Shown here one piece after another: positions 1-6,878 of a stretch of 53,973 nt of DNA. Within the stretch, counting starts at the first letter, position 1. Every line of letters starts with the position of its first letter. The notes under the pieces are model-generated. The model saw only the letters and a program-made list of their open reading frames with translations, had not been told where the DNA came from and searched no databases. The DNA comes from Edaphobacter sp. GTDB lineage: Bacteria; Acidobacteriota; Terriglobia; Terriglobales; Acidobacteriaceae. Both the position numbers and the translations under genes were made by a program. The stretch covers positions 1 to 53,973 of the forward strand of contig JAOAPF010000008.1 of assembly GCA_025462755.1 (NCBI GenBank), given 5' to 3'.

Positions 1-1251
1 CAGGCCGAACTAGCAGCCATCCTCGAACGCGCCGGCATCGACACAGTAGGCGTAGTCTCAACCTCGCTCCCCACCATCTCGAAGACCCGCATCGTCGGCC
101 GCACTCAGCAACTCCTCCGGCTCGACATCGAGAGCCGCGACACACCCCCAGCCGCCGAGGCCCAGCGCCTTCATGATCGCGCAACCGAACTCGTCGCCAA
201 GGTCCACGCCGTCATCCTCTCCGACTACGCCAAAGGCGCTCTCTTGAGGTCTCTCTGTGAGTCCATTATCCGCACCGCCCGCGCCGCAGGCATTCCCGTT
301 CTCGCCGATCCGAAGACCCCCGACTTCAGCAAGTACACCGGAGCAACCACAGTCTGCCCTAACCTCGGAGAGCTAGCCGCCGCAACCGGAATCCCCGGCC
401 ACCACATCGACGATCTACTCTCCGCGGGCCAGGCATTAGTCGCCGAACACGACCTGAAATTCTTGACCGTCACCATGAGCGAGAAGGGAATCAGCGTCCT
501 CCGCCCTGCCTCCCCAGGCAATTCCGGCGTCTATCACTCACCGGCCCGCGCGCGCGAGGTCTTCGACGTCTCAGGCGCGGGAGACACCGTGATCGCCACA
601 CTCGCCGCATCTCTCGCCGGCGGCCTGCAAGTCGAAACCGCCGTAGAACTCGCAAATCTCGCAGCAGGAATCGTCGTCAGCAAAGTCGGCACCGTTCCCA
701 TCGCCGCACACGAACTCGTCGCAGCCCTGACGCCAAGCTCCGGACTAACCGCAGGCGAAAAAATCCTCGACCTCGAACGCATCAAACTTCGCGTAGCCGA
801 GTGGCGCGCTTCAGGCGAGACCATCGTTTTCACCAACGGCTGCTTCGACCTCCTGCACGTTGGCCACATCACGCTGCTCGAAGACTGCCGCCGCTTTGGC
901 TCCAAGCTTGTCCTCGGCCTCAACGCTGACGCCTCTGTCTGCCGCCTCAAGGGCCCTACCCGCCCCATCGTCTCAGAACGGGAACGCGCCCGCGTCATGG
1001 CCGCTCTAGCCGCCGTCGATGCCGTCGTCCTCTTCGAAGAAGACACGCCGCTCGAACTCATCCGCGCCCTCAAGCCCAACGTTCTCGTCAAGGGCGGCGA
1101 CTACACCATCGAGACCGTAGTCGGCCACGAAGATGTCATCGCGTCCGGCGGTCGAGTCGAGATCGTCCCTACCGTAGAAGGTTTTTCCACCACCAACATC
1201 GTAAAAAAACTCACCGCAAATCCAATGCAGAGCGAGGAGATACAGAAGTGA
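1..1251 (+). CDS. hldE: Bifunctional heptose-7-phosphate kinase / heptose-1-phosphate adenylyltransferase (5' end outside window)
   Basis: Open from the first base, so the N-terminus is missing; 416 residues are visible. The first part is a PfkB/ribokinase domain: KTRIVGRTQQLLRLD is typical of HldE, and DVSGAGDT (codons near 566-589) carries the catalytic Asp and anion hole. The second part is a cytidylyltransferase-like domain with FTNGCFDLLHVGH and KGGDYTIETVVGHE. HldE phosphorylates D-glycero-D-manno-heptose 7-phosphate at C1 and, after phosphatase action, adds AMP, making the ADP-heptose precursor for the LPS inner core in the cytoplasm. Its stop overlaps the GTG start of hldD (GTGA), so the two are translationally coupled. 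Family call is firm. Confidence 0.95.
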   Translation, partial: QAELAAILERAGIDTVGVVSTSLPTISKTRIVGRTQQLLRLDIESRDTPPAAEAQRLHDRATELVAKVHAVILSDYAKGALLRSLCESIIRTARAAGIPVLADPKTPDFSKYTGATTVCPNLGELAAATGIPGHHIDDLLSAGQALVAEHDLKFLTVTMSEKGISVLRPASPGNSGVYHSPARAREVFDVSGAGDTVIATLAASLAGGLQVETAVELANLAAGIVVSKVGTVPIAAHELVAALTPSSGLTAGEKILDLERIKLRVAEWRASGETIVFTNGCFDLLHVGHITLLEDCRRFGSKLVLGLNADASVCRLKGPTRPIVSERERARVMAALAAVDAVVLFEEDTPLELIRALKPNVLVKGGDYTIETVVGHEDVIASGGRVEIVPTVEGFSTTNIVKKLTANPMQSEEIQK

Positions 1252-2228
1252 TCATCGTGACCGGCGGCGCCGGCTTCATCGGCAGCAATCTCATCCACCA
1301 GCTCAACCGCGCAGGCGAGCGCGACATCCTGCTGGTGGACAACTTCGCCCCCGCGCCCAACCTCACCGGCCCAAAGTTCCTCAACCTCGCTGGAGCCGAG
1401 TACACCGACTACATGGACAAGCGCGAGTTCCGAGCCGCCCTCAAAGCGGGCGACTTCGAGAACACGAAAATACGTGCCATCCTGCATCAGGGCGCCTGTT
1501 CGAACACCCTCGAAGATGATGGTCGCTACATGATGGACAACAACTTCACCTACTCCAAGGAGCTGCTGCACTTCGCGCTCGACCATAAGATCCCGCTGGT
1601 CTACGCCTCCACCGCTGCCATCTACGGAGCCAGCACCAACTTCGCAGAACTCCCCGACAACGAGCGTCCCCTGAACGTCTACGGCTACTCCAAGCTGGTC
1701 TTCGACAACTACGTTCGCCGTCTGCTCCCGGAGATGAAGAGCACCGTAGTCGGCCTCCGCTACTTCAACGTCTACGGCCCGCGCGAACAGCACAAAGGCC
1801 GCATGGCCAGCGTCCTCCACCACTTCACGCGGCAACTCAAAGACACCGGCACCATCCGCATGTTCGAGGGCTCAGGCGGCTACGCCAACGGCGAGCAGCG
1901 CCGCGACTTCGTCTTCGTCAAAGACCTCGCCCGCATCAACATGTTCTTCGCCGGCCTCCTCCCCGACAGCCCAAAGAAACCCACGCGCGCCGTGGTCAAC
2001 GCAGGCACCGGCGAAGCCCGCACCTTCAACGCAGTCGCAGCGGCACTCATGCAGGTCCACGGCCAAGGCAAGATCGACTACATCCCCTTTCCCGGCGACC
2101 TGAAGAATCGCTACCAGCACTACACCCAGGCAGACGTCATTGGCCTTCGCGCCGCCGGCTACACCGCACCCTTCACCACCCTCGAAGACGGTGTGAAACA
2201 AACCTTTGCCGAAGAACCGGTCTCCTGA
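1248..2228 (+). CDS. hldD: ADP-L-glycero-D-manno-heptose 6-epimerase
   Basis: 326 residues, the usual length for the family. It is an extended short-chain dehydrogenase: the N-terminal VTGGAGFIGSN Rossmann motif binds NADP, and YGYSK (YxxxK catalytic pair) lies near residue 145. The GTG start is chosen because it overlaps the hldE stop by four bases and places the Rossmann motif at residue 4. HldD epimerises C6 of ADP-D-glycero-D-manno-heptose, the last step before transfer to lipid A-Kdo. Adjacent hldE and hldD form one operon. The presence of both implies LPS with heptose in the inner core. Confidence 0.94.
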   Translation: MIIVTGGAGFIGSNLIHQLNRAGERDILLVDNFAPAPNLTGPKFLNLAGAEYTDYMDKREFRAALKAGDFENTKIRAILHQGACSNTLEDDGRYMMDNNFTYSKELLHFALDHKIPLVYASTAAIYGASTNFAELPDNERPLNVYGYSKLVFDNYVRRLLPEMKSTVVGLRYFNVYGPREQHKGRMASVLHHFTRQLKDTGTIRMFEGSGGYANGEQRRDFVFVKDLARINMFFAGLLPDSPKKPTRAVVNAGTGEARTFNAVAAALMQVHGQGKIDYIPFPGDLKNRYQHYTQADVIGLRAAGYTAPFTTLEDGVKQTFAEEPVS

Positions 2229-2308
2229 TTTACTCTCGTTGCAAACAGAATTACATTCGTAACGGTTGAACCGAGACTCAGTCGTTCCTTTCAGCAAGAG
2301 GAGCCAGC

Positions 2309-3520
2309 GTGACCGATCAGCAACAGCAGCCGACCATTCTCTGCGTCAGCACCTACGAAAAGGGCCAGCCCTTCATGCAGGAGGTCGCGCGCCTCGGCGT
2401 AAACGTCATTCTCCTCACGGTCGACAAGCTCGAACACGCCGACTGGCCCCGTGAATCCATCTCCAAACTCGTCACTATGCCGGAGAACCTCACTCCCGAG
2501 CAGGTCCTGAACACCGTCAGCTACCTCGCCCGCGAAAACAGAATTGACCGCATCGTCCCGCTCGACGAGTTCGACCTCGAAGTAGCTGCGCTGCTGCGCG
2601 AACATATGCGTCTACCCGGCATCGGCGAAACCCTCACCCGCCACTTCCGCGACAAGCTCGCAATGCGCGTCCGCGCCCGGCAATGCGGCGTTCCTGTTCC
2701 GGAGTTCACCTCCGTCTTCAACTACCACGACATCCGCACCTTCCTGCGACACGTTCCCGGCCCCTGGCTCCTGAAGCCGCGCACCAACGCCTCCGCAATC
2801 GGCATCCGCAAAATCGAAACCCCCGACGCGCTATGGCCCATTCTCGACGAACTCGGCGATCTCCAGTCCCACTACCTCCTCGAGCGTTTCGTCCCCGGCG
2901 AAATCTTTCACGTCGAAGGCATCACCTGGGACCGCAAGGTACTCTTCAGCTCCGCTTACAAATACGGTAAGCCGCCCATGCAGACCATGCATCAGGGAGG
3001 CGTCTTCAGCACGCACGCGCTGGACCGGCAATCAAGCGACGCCCTCGGCCTCACCGGCATCCACGCCCACGTAGTCGAATCGCTCGGCCTCATCTCCGGC
3101 GTCACCCACACCGAGTTCATCAAAGCGCACTCGGACGGCAGCTTCTACTTCCTCGAGACCGCTGCCCGCGTAGGCGGCGCCCATATCGCCGAGGTCGTAG
3201 AATTCGCCTGCGGCATCAACCCCTGGGTCGAGTGGGCCAGAATCGAAGTAGCCGCCCTCTTCCACATGGAGTACGCCTTACAGAAACCCAAACAGCGCTA
3301 CGCCGGAAGCGTCATCTGTCTCGCCCGCCAGGAGCAACCCGACACCAGCGCCTACAACGCATCGGAGATCGTCTGGCGACTCAATCGCCATCATCACGCC
3401 GGCCTGATCGTATGCGCCGACTCAGCCGAACGAATCGAAACGCTCGTGCACGAATACAGCGGTCGTTTCTTCGAGGAGTTCTGCGCCATAGTGCCCGCTC
3501 CGGACAAGCCCACTGCGTAA
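2309..3520 (+). CDS. ATP-grasp domain protein
   Basis: 403 residues, GTG start preceded by an AAGAGGAG ribosome-binding site. The chain reads as an ATP-grasp enzyme: an N-terminal pre-ATP-grasp Rossmann-like region (ILCVSTYEKG), a central ATP-binding lobe (GPWLLKPRTNASAIGI, then LLERFVPGEIFHVEG) and a metal-binding end (GSFYFLETAARVGGAHIAE). Such proteins ligate a carboxylate to an amine, thiol or similar group with ATP through an acyl-phosphate. The substrate cannot be told from sequence. It follows the hldED pair after 80 bases and may or may not share its transcript. It is the last chromosomal gene before the prophage. Confidence 0.8.
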   Translation: MTDQQQQPTILCVSTYEKGQPFMQEVARLGVNVILLTVDKLEHADWPRESISKLVTMPENLTPEQVLNTVSYLARENRIDRIVPLDEFDLEVAALLREHMRLPGIGETLTRHFRDKLAMRVRARQCGVPVPEFTSVFNYHDIRTFLRHVPGPWLLKPRTNASAIGIRKIETPDALWPILDELGDLQSHYLLERFVPGEIFHVEGITWDRKVLFSSAYKYGKPPMQTMHQGGVFSTHALDRQSSDALGLTGIHAHVVESLGLISGVTHTEFIKAHSDGSFYFLETAARVGGAHIAEVVEFACGINPWVEWARIEVAALFHMEYALQKPKQRYAGSVICLARQEQPDTSAYNASEIVWRLNRHHHAGLIVCADSAERIETLVHEYSGRFFEEFCAIVPAPDKPTA

Positions 3521-3570
3521 AGCCATCCCTGCGAACGCTCCCGGCCCGGCTCAACAGCCTTCTAAAGAAG

Positions 3571-3615
3571 GACACGGCTGGTGGCCCAAGGCTTTAGCGT
3601 TGGGCCACCGTGTCG
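3571..3615. repeat. Long intergenic palindrome (REP-like hairpin)
   Basis: The arms GACAC+GGTGGCCCAA and TTGGGCCACC+GTGTC pair over 15 bases with a four-base bulge, around the loop ggctttagcg. No T-run follows, so it is not a classic terminator, though it can protect or end the ATP-grasp transcript. From memory, palindromes containing TGGGCCACC are common between genes in Acidobacteriota; this is not checked here. Confidence 0.55.
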
Positions 3616-3674
3616 AAAGCGCATTGTTCGCAATACGGCATCGACCGCATCCAGTATGCTTATAAGTTCTTGAT

Positions 3675-3726
3675 TTGATGGTGAGAGCGCTGGGGCTCGA
3701 ACCCAGGACCAACGCCTTAAAAGGGC
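3675..3726 (-). repeat. attL: attL: 52-bp core with 3' fragment of tRNA-Lys
   Basis: Identical over 52 bases to 43835-43886. It holds the tRNA 3' half from the anticodon stem-loop to the encoded CCA (3679-3726 as tRNA sequence). Beyond 3726 the sequence departs from the tRNA, so this copy is the stranded chromosomal 3' end of the original gene. The tRNA 5' half is missing here. Confidence 0.93.
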
Positions 3727-3831
3727 ATTTGTTATGGTTTGCAACAAGTCGCAACAGTTTGCATTACGCGCTATAAATCCAGTGTTTACAGGGGAATTGG
3801 GAAGTCGCCGAGGAGGAGCCGCTGCAACGTA

Positions 3832-3871
3832 TCGCAAGGGATACCGGGAAAAAGTATCACAAAAGTATCAC
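3832..3871 (+). repeat. Left arm-type integrase binding sites (putative)
   Basis: Two exactly adjacent copies of the 11-mer AAAAGTATCAC (3850-3860 and 3861-3871) are preceded by TCGCAAGGGATA (3832-3843). The same block recurs at 43729-43768 just inside the right end. Paired short repeats near both phage ends, next to the core, are the usual layout of arm sites bound by the integrase N-terminal domain. The function is inferred from position. Confidence 0.7.
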
Positions 3872-3940
3872 TTCGCGATGTATGCTGGGACCGTAGCCCA
3901 TGCCCTTCCTATAAGGCGAGAGGCTCGGAGGAAGTGAAAG

Positions 3941-5065
3941 GTGCCGCGAAAACCGAAAAAAGTGATGGGTGTTTACGAGCGTGAGCCGGGTAACTGGTAC
4001 GGTCGGTACCGGTCCCCGGAAGGAAAGCTGGTGCGAAAGAGCTTCGGGCCGGATCGCCGAGCAGCTATCGACTGGGTCGAAGAGGCGAAGGTGATCCGCC
4101 GTACAGGGACGTTGCCCACCAGCGCGAAGCAAAAGAAGGAGCCCCCAGTCCAGAAAGACGAGGCCGTGACCGTGGCGAACCTCTGTAGCGCGTTCCTGGC
4201 CTACGTCAAAAGTCAGCCGGATGAGTACCGAGATCAAAAGAACCCGCCCCGTCGAATCGAGGAGATTCGCAAGGCGTTCGGGGTGAGGGGAGCTGCCGAG
4301 GTCAGAGCGCCGGAGATCGAGGAGTGGTTGGACGGCGTCCGGGAGGATCGGGAACTGGCTAACGCTACGATCAACAAGCTGCGTGGTACTTTCTCCATGC
4401 TGTACAAGCACGGCAAGCGGAAGGGATTGGTAGCCGTGAATCCCGCCGAGGATGTCCCCCTCAAGGACACCGGAAACGGTGTCGAGAGGTTCCTGTCGCT
4501 GGACGAAGAGCGGAGGCTGCGGGCGGTGCTGACCCGAAACATAGAGGCGTGTGACCCGGAGAGACACCCCGAGCTGCGAAAGCAGGCGATCGAGCGGATG
4601 ATCGAGTTCGATGTGTCTATTCGATCGGGGATGAGAAGGAGCGAGCAATACAACCTAAGGTGGCCTGATGTATTGCTCGATCGTAAGGTCATGCGGCTTC
4701 GGCTGACCAAGAACGGAAAGCCACGCAACGCCTTCATCATTGAGGATGTGAAGAAGTCATTGCTCAGGTTGAAAGACCTCGATGTGAACCAGAGGGCAGG
4801 GAAGGATAAGACTGACGACCTGGTGTTCTCGAAGGCGGAGAATAAGAAATGGTGGGCGGCGGCGCTGGAAGATGCCGGTATCGAGAACTACAGGTGGCAC
4901 GATAATCGGCACACATTCTGCAGCAGACTCGTTCAGGCCGGAGTGCACCTCAAGATAGTTCAGGAGGCCGCAGGTCATGCTTCGATCGCCTCGACGATGA
5001 GATATGCCCACTTTGCCCCCAGCCAGGTGGTGGACGCGATGGCGGTGCTCAACTGGGTGAGCTAG
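3941..5065 (+). CDS. int: Tyrosine site-specific recombinase (phage integrase)
   Basis: 374 residues; GTG start with AGGAAG upstream. The N-terminus (about 1-60) is an arm-binding-like segment, 74-170 is a SAM-like core-binding domain, and the rest is the catalytic domain. Catalytic residues seen: Arg232 (SGMRRSE), a Lys around 257-260 in the beta-hairpin, His320-x-x-Arg323 (WHDNRHTF), His346 (GHAS) and nucleophile Tyr355 (MRYAHF). It catalyses strand exchange between attP and the tRNA-Lys attB. It lies 215 bases inside attL and reads inward. Its stop overlaps the convergent excisionase-like gene by four bases, so the two transcripts collide at their 3' ends. Confidence 0.95.
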   Translation: MPRKPKKVMGVYEREPGNWYGRYRSPEGKLVRKSFGPDRRAAIDWVEEAKVIRRTGTLPTSAKQKKEPPVQKDEAVTVANLCSAFLAYVKSQPDEYRDQKNPPRRIEEIRKAFGVRGAAEVRAPEIEEWLDGVREDRELANATINKLRGTFSMLYKHGKRKGLVAVNPAEDVPLKDTGNGVERFLSLDEERRLRAVLTRNIEACDPERHPELRKQAIERMIEFDVSIRSGMRRSEQYNLRWPDVLLDRKVMRLRLTKNGKPRNAFIIEDVKKSLLRLKDLDVNQRAGKDKTDDLVFSKAENKKWWAAALEDAGIENYRWHDNRHTFCSRLVQAGVHLKIVQEAAGHASIASTMRYAHFAPSQVVDAMAVLNWVS

Positions 5066-5262
5066 ACCACCGACTTAACCTGTGCGGTGGTGGCCACCCT
5101 TACGAGTTCCGCGTGGGGGACGAGGACGCGGGAGCCGATGCGCTGGATGGCGATCTTCTTCCCCGCGATCATGTAGTCGAGTGAGCGGACCGAGATGGAG
5201 ATCTGGCGAGCTGCTTCTTTGCGGTCGTAGAGGAGCCTCGGTGCGGTGGTGGGCGTTATCAT
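5062..5262 (-). CDS. xis: Excisionase-like HTH protein
   Basis: 66 residues. The sequence LYDRKEAARQISISVRSLDY, then an IAGKKI/RIGSRVLVP strand pair, is the MerR-like winged HTH of the phage excisionase family: tyrosine-start DNA-binding helix, basic wing, short length. Such proteins bend attachment DNA and bias the integrase towards excision, and often repress early promoters. It sits tail-to-tail with int and is translationally coupled (ATGA overlap at 5259-5262) to the gene upstream of it. The role as the actual Xis is inferred from size, fold and place; a helicase-loader or regulator role cannot be excluded. Confidence 0.75.
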   Translation of the reverse strand: MITPTTAPRLLYDRKEAARQISISVRSLDYMIAGKKIAIQRIGSRVLVPHAELVRVATTAQVKSVV

Positions 5263-5462
5263 CGTTGCCCGCCGTACAGACGCAACTCGTGTTCGCGGTC
5301 CAGAGTGTCCTCGATGCGGCCCACGCGGGCGGCAAGCTGGCGCTCGACGATGGGGTCAACGACGTAAGCGTCAACCTTGCGCTGCAGGGAAGCGATGGCC
5401 TCCCGGAGTAGGGGGGCGGACGTAAGTGGGAGTGGTGGCGGTGGCTTGTACTTTCCCGGCAT
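5259..5462 (-). CDS. Small phage protein of unknown function, coupled to xis
   Basis: 67 residues, not recognised. After a proline-rich start (KPPPPLPL) it is helical and charged (LLREAIASLQRKVDAYVVDP, then RVGRIEDTLDREHELRL), which suggests a coiled-coil oligomer. Its stop overlaps the start of the excisionase-like gene by four bases, so the two are made together. No catalytic motif is seen. Confidence 0.6.
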   Translation of the reverse strand: MPGKYKPPPPLPLTSAPLLREAIASLQRKVDAYVVDPIVERQLAARVGRIEDTLDREHELRLYGGQR

Positions 5463-5510
5463 AAAGGTAGATACCGCTACGAGGGACCCCGCCGAAATTA
5501 TTGCCGGGAT

Positions 5511-5789
5511 TTAGTTCCGCTTCTTGGGCATCCGAGTGTTCTCTTCGATAAACGTGAGAACGTGCTCACGTTTGAACCGGCGCTTAGCCGTCCTGCCAAG
5601 TCCGAGCTGGACGTACGGGAGCAGAGGTTCTACGCGAGTGCAGTGGTTTTTGACCCAGGAAACATCTACTCCCAACATCTTTGCGACCTCTCGTCCATTC
5701 AGAAGATCTGTGGGTTCCTTCGGCGGCGGCGGAACGAGTATCAGTCTTCTGCCACGACCAGGGCTGGGGCTCTCTACATTTGTTGTCAT
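5511..5789 (-). CDS. HTH DNA-binding protein of the excisionase/MerR-like type
   Basis: 92 residues from the ATG at 5789; a longer reading from 5819 is open, but its extra ten residues look non-coding. DLLNGREVAKMLGVDVSWVK is a helix-turn-helix of the DNA-binding excisionase superfamily, followed by a basic stretch (GRTAKRRFKREHVLTFIEEN) that would form the wing and last helix. Two such proteins beside one integrase suggest that one serves recombination and the other early transcription. Which does which cannot be told. Confidence 0.65.
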   Translation of the reverse strand: MTTNVESPSPGRGRRLILVPPPPKEPTDLLNGREVAKMLGVDVSWVKNHCTRVEPLLPYVQLGLGRTAKRRFKREHVLTFIEENTRMPKKRN

Positions 5790-5880
5790 GCACGCATCGT
5801 AACAATCGCGACGAACCAATTTCCGATTTAAATTTGTGGATAGTCGGAAAAGAGTTAAACGCCCCAGTCGATGAATTTCC

Positions 5881-6258
5881 TTAGTGTTTCAGAAGCTGTT
5901 CGACGCGCTTCGAAGCCACACTCCAACTTTTATGAAGATCAACGGTGAGTTGTTCGAGGACTTCGATTGCCGCCTTCGGAGCACCTTGTGTTTTGAGATA
6001 GGACTTGAGGATATCGATGTCGTCGTCGGACCTCCTCAGGTTCTCGCGCCGAATGATGTCGATGCGCTCCAGGACCTCGGCGGCGTCGATCACGGGCTCG
6101 GGGCTGGTGAACGGATTGGAGGTTCTGGTCGGAGGCTTGCGTTCGACGAACGTGATTCTTTCGAGAGGCATGCGAAAGCGCGTAAGATTGGTTCCGGGAA
6201 CGTGGATGTCGACTTCTTCGCCTCCGTGATGGACCTTGAGAATCTCATAGACCATCAC
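5881..6258 (-). CDS. Hypothetical phage protein with disputed start
   Basis: 125 residues from the GTG at 6258, with no ribosome-binding site there. The reading frame stays protein-like upstream (VKANPSKKAAAPEAPP, then PQVGDKVRPDQS) until a TAA at 6355-6357, and beyond that begins with an ATG at 6378. Either a nonsense codon split an older, longer gene, or translation starts at a non-canonical codon after the AGGAG at 6359-6363 (minus strand). The C-terminal half is helical and charged (EVLERIDIIRRENLRRSDDD). The function is unknown. Confidence 0.5.
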   Translation of the reverse strand: MMVYEILKVHHGGEEVDIHVPGTNLTRFRMPLERITFVERKPPTRTSNPFTSPEPVIDAAEVLERIDIIRRENLRRSDDDIDILKSYLKTQGAPKAAIEVLEQLTVDLHKSWSVASKRVEQLLKH

Positions 6259-6389
6259 AGATTGGTCGGGGCGGACTTTGTCGCCGACCTGCGGCGCGGG
6301 CGGTGCCTCCGGGGCAGCGGCTTTCTTACTTGGGTTCGCCTTGACTCCGTTAGCTTACTCCTGTGAATCCGAAGGCATCCTAAGAAAAC

Positions 6390-6584
6390 ATGAGCAGAGA
6401 TGACGAATGGATAAGGCACGAGTTCGCAGCCGGTGAGGAGCCAACGGTCCACACGGCAGACCTCTGCGCGGAGGTGGGTCACGAACACTGCGTGGGCATA
6501 GATAGAACACTCGAAGGGTACGAAGGAGAACCGGTGTTTTGTATCTGTTGGTGCCATAAATTCGTCGGATTAGAACCAAACTGA
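6390..6584 (+). CDS. Small Cys/His-rich protein
   Basis: 64 residues, unknown. The pattern C-x7-C near CAEVGHEHC and the CICWCH end could bind a zinc ion. Small proteins of this look occur in early phage regions. Its ATG lies only 11 bases from a possible start of the divergent upstream gene, and no strong ribosome-binding site is seen, so the call is tentative. Confidence 0.45.
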   Translation: MSRDDEWIRHEFAAGEEPTVHTADLCAEVGHEHCVGIDRTLEGYEGEPVFCICWCHKFVGLEPN

Positions 6585-6623
6585 GCCGCATGTTCGCAGG
6601 CAAAACTGCGATAATCTACTCCC

Positions 6624-6815
6624 ATGAAAATCGAAACTCCTGCAGAGTTTTCCGCACGCGCGAGCAGCCTACTCACGAGAGCCATAGCCGCCTGTGGAGG
6701 TAAAGACAATCTCCCCCTGCTGAATTCGTACATGTCCGAAGCCAAAGCAAAGCGAATGACATGGGTCGAGGGTCTTGAATATGCGATCAGTAGATGTAAT
6801 CCAAGTTGCGACTGA
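6624..6815 (+). CDS. Small hypothetical protein
   Basis: 63 residues, not recognised: a helical, mildly charged protein (ETPAEFSARASSLLTRAIAA) with two C-terminal cysteines. It sits 63 bases ahead of the MmeI-like gene on the same strand. It could be a controller or accessory of that enzyme, but nothing in the sequence shows this. Confidence 0.4.
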   Translation: MKIETPAEFSARASSLLTRAIAACGGKDNLPLLNSYMSEAKAKRMTWVEGLEYAISRCNPSCD

Positions 6816-6878
6816 TCCCATCCGGTTATCGATTTCGCTATCGTGAACTCGGCTTAGTGCACGTATGCTGAGGTAATC

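Noticed and set aside
3734-3984. Two overlapping short frames between attL and integrase
   Set aside because: They cover the att-arm repeats; the sequence is explained as recombination sites, and the peptides are low in sense.
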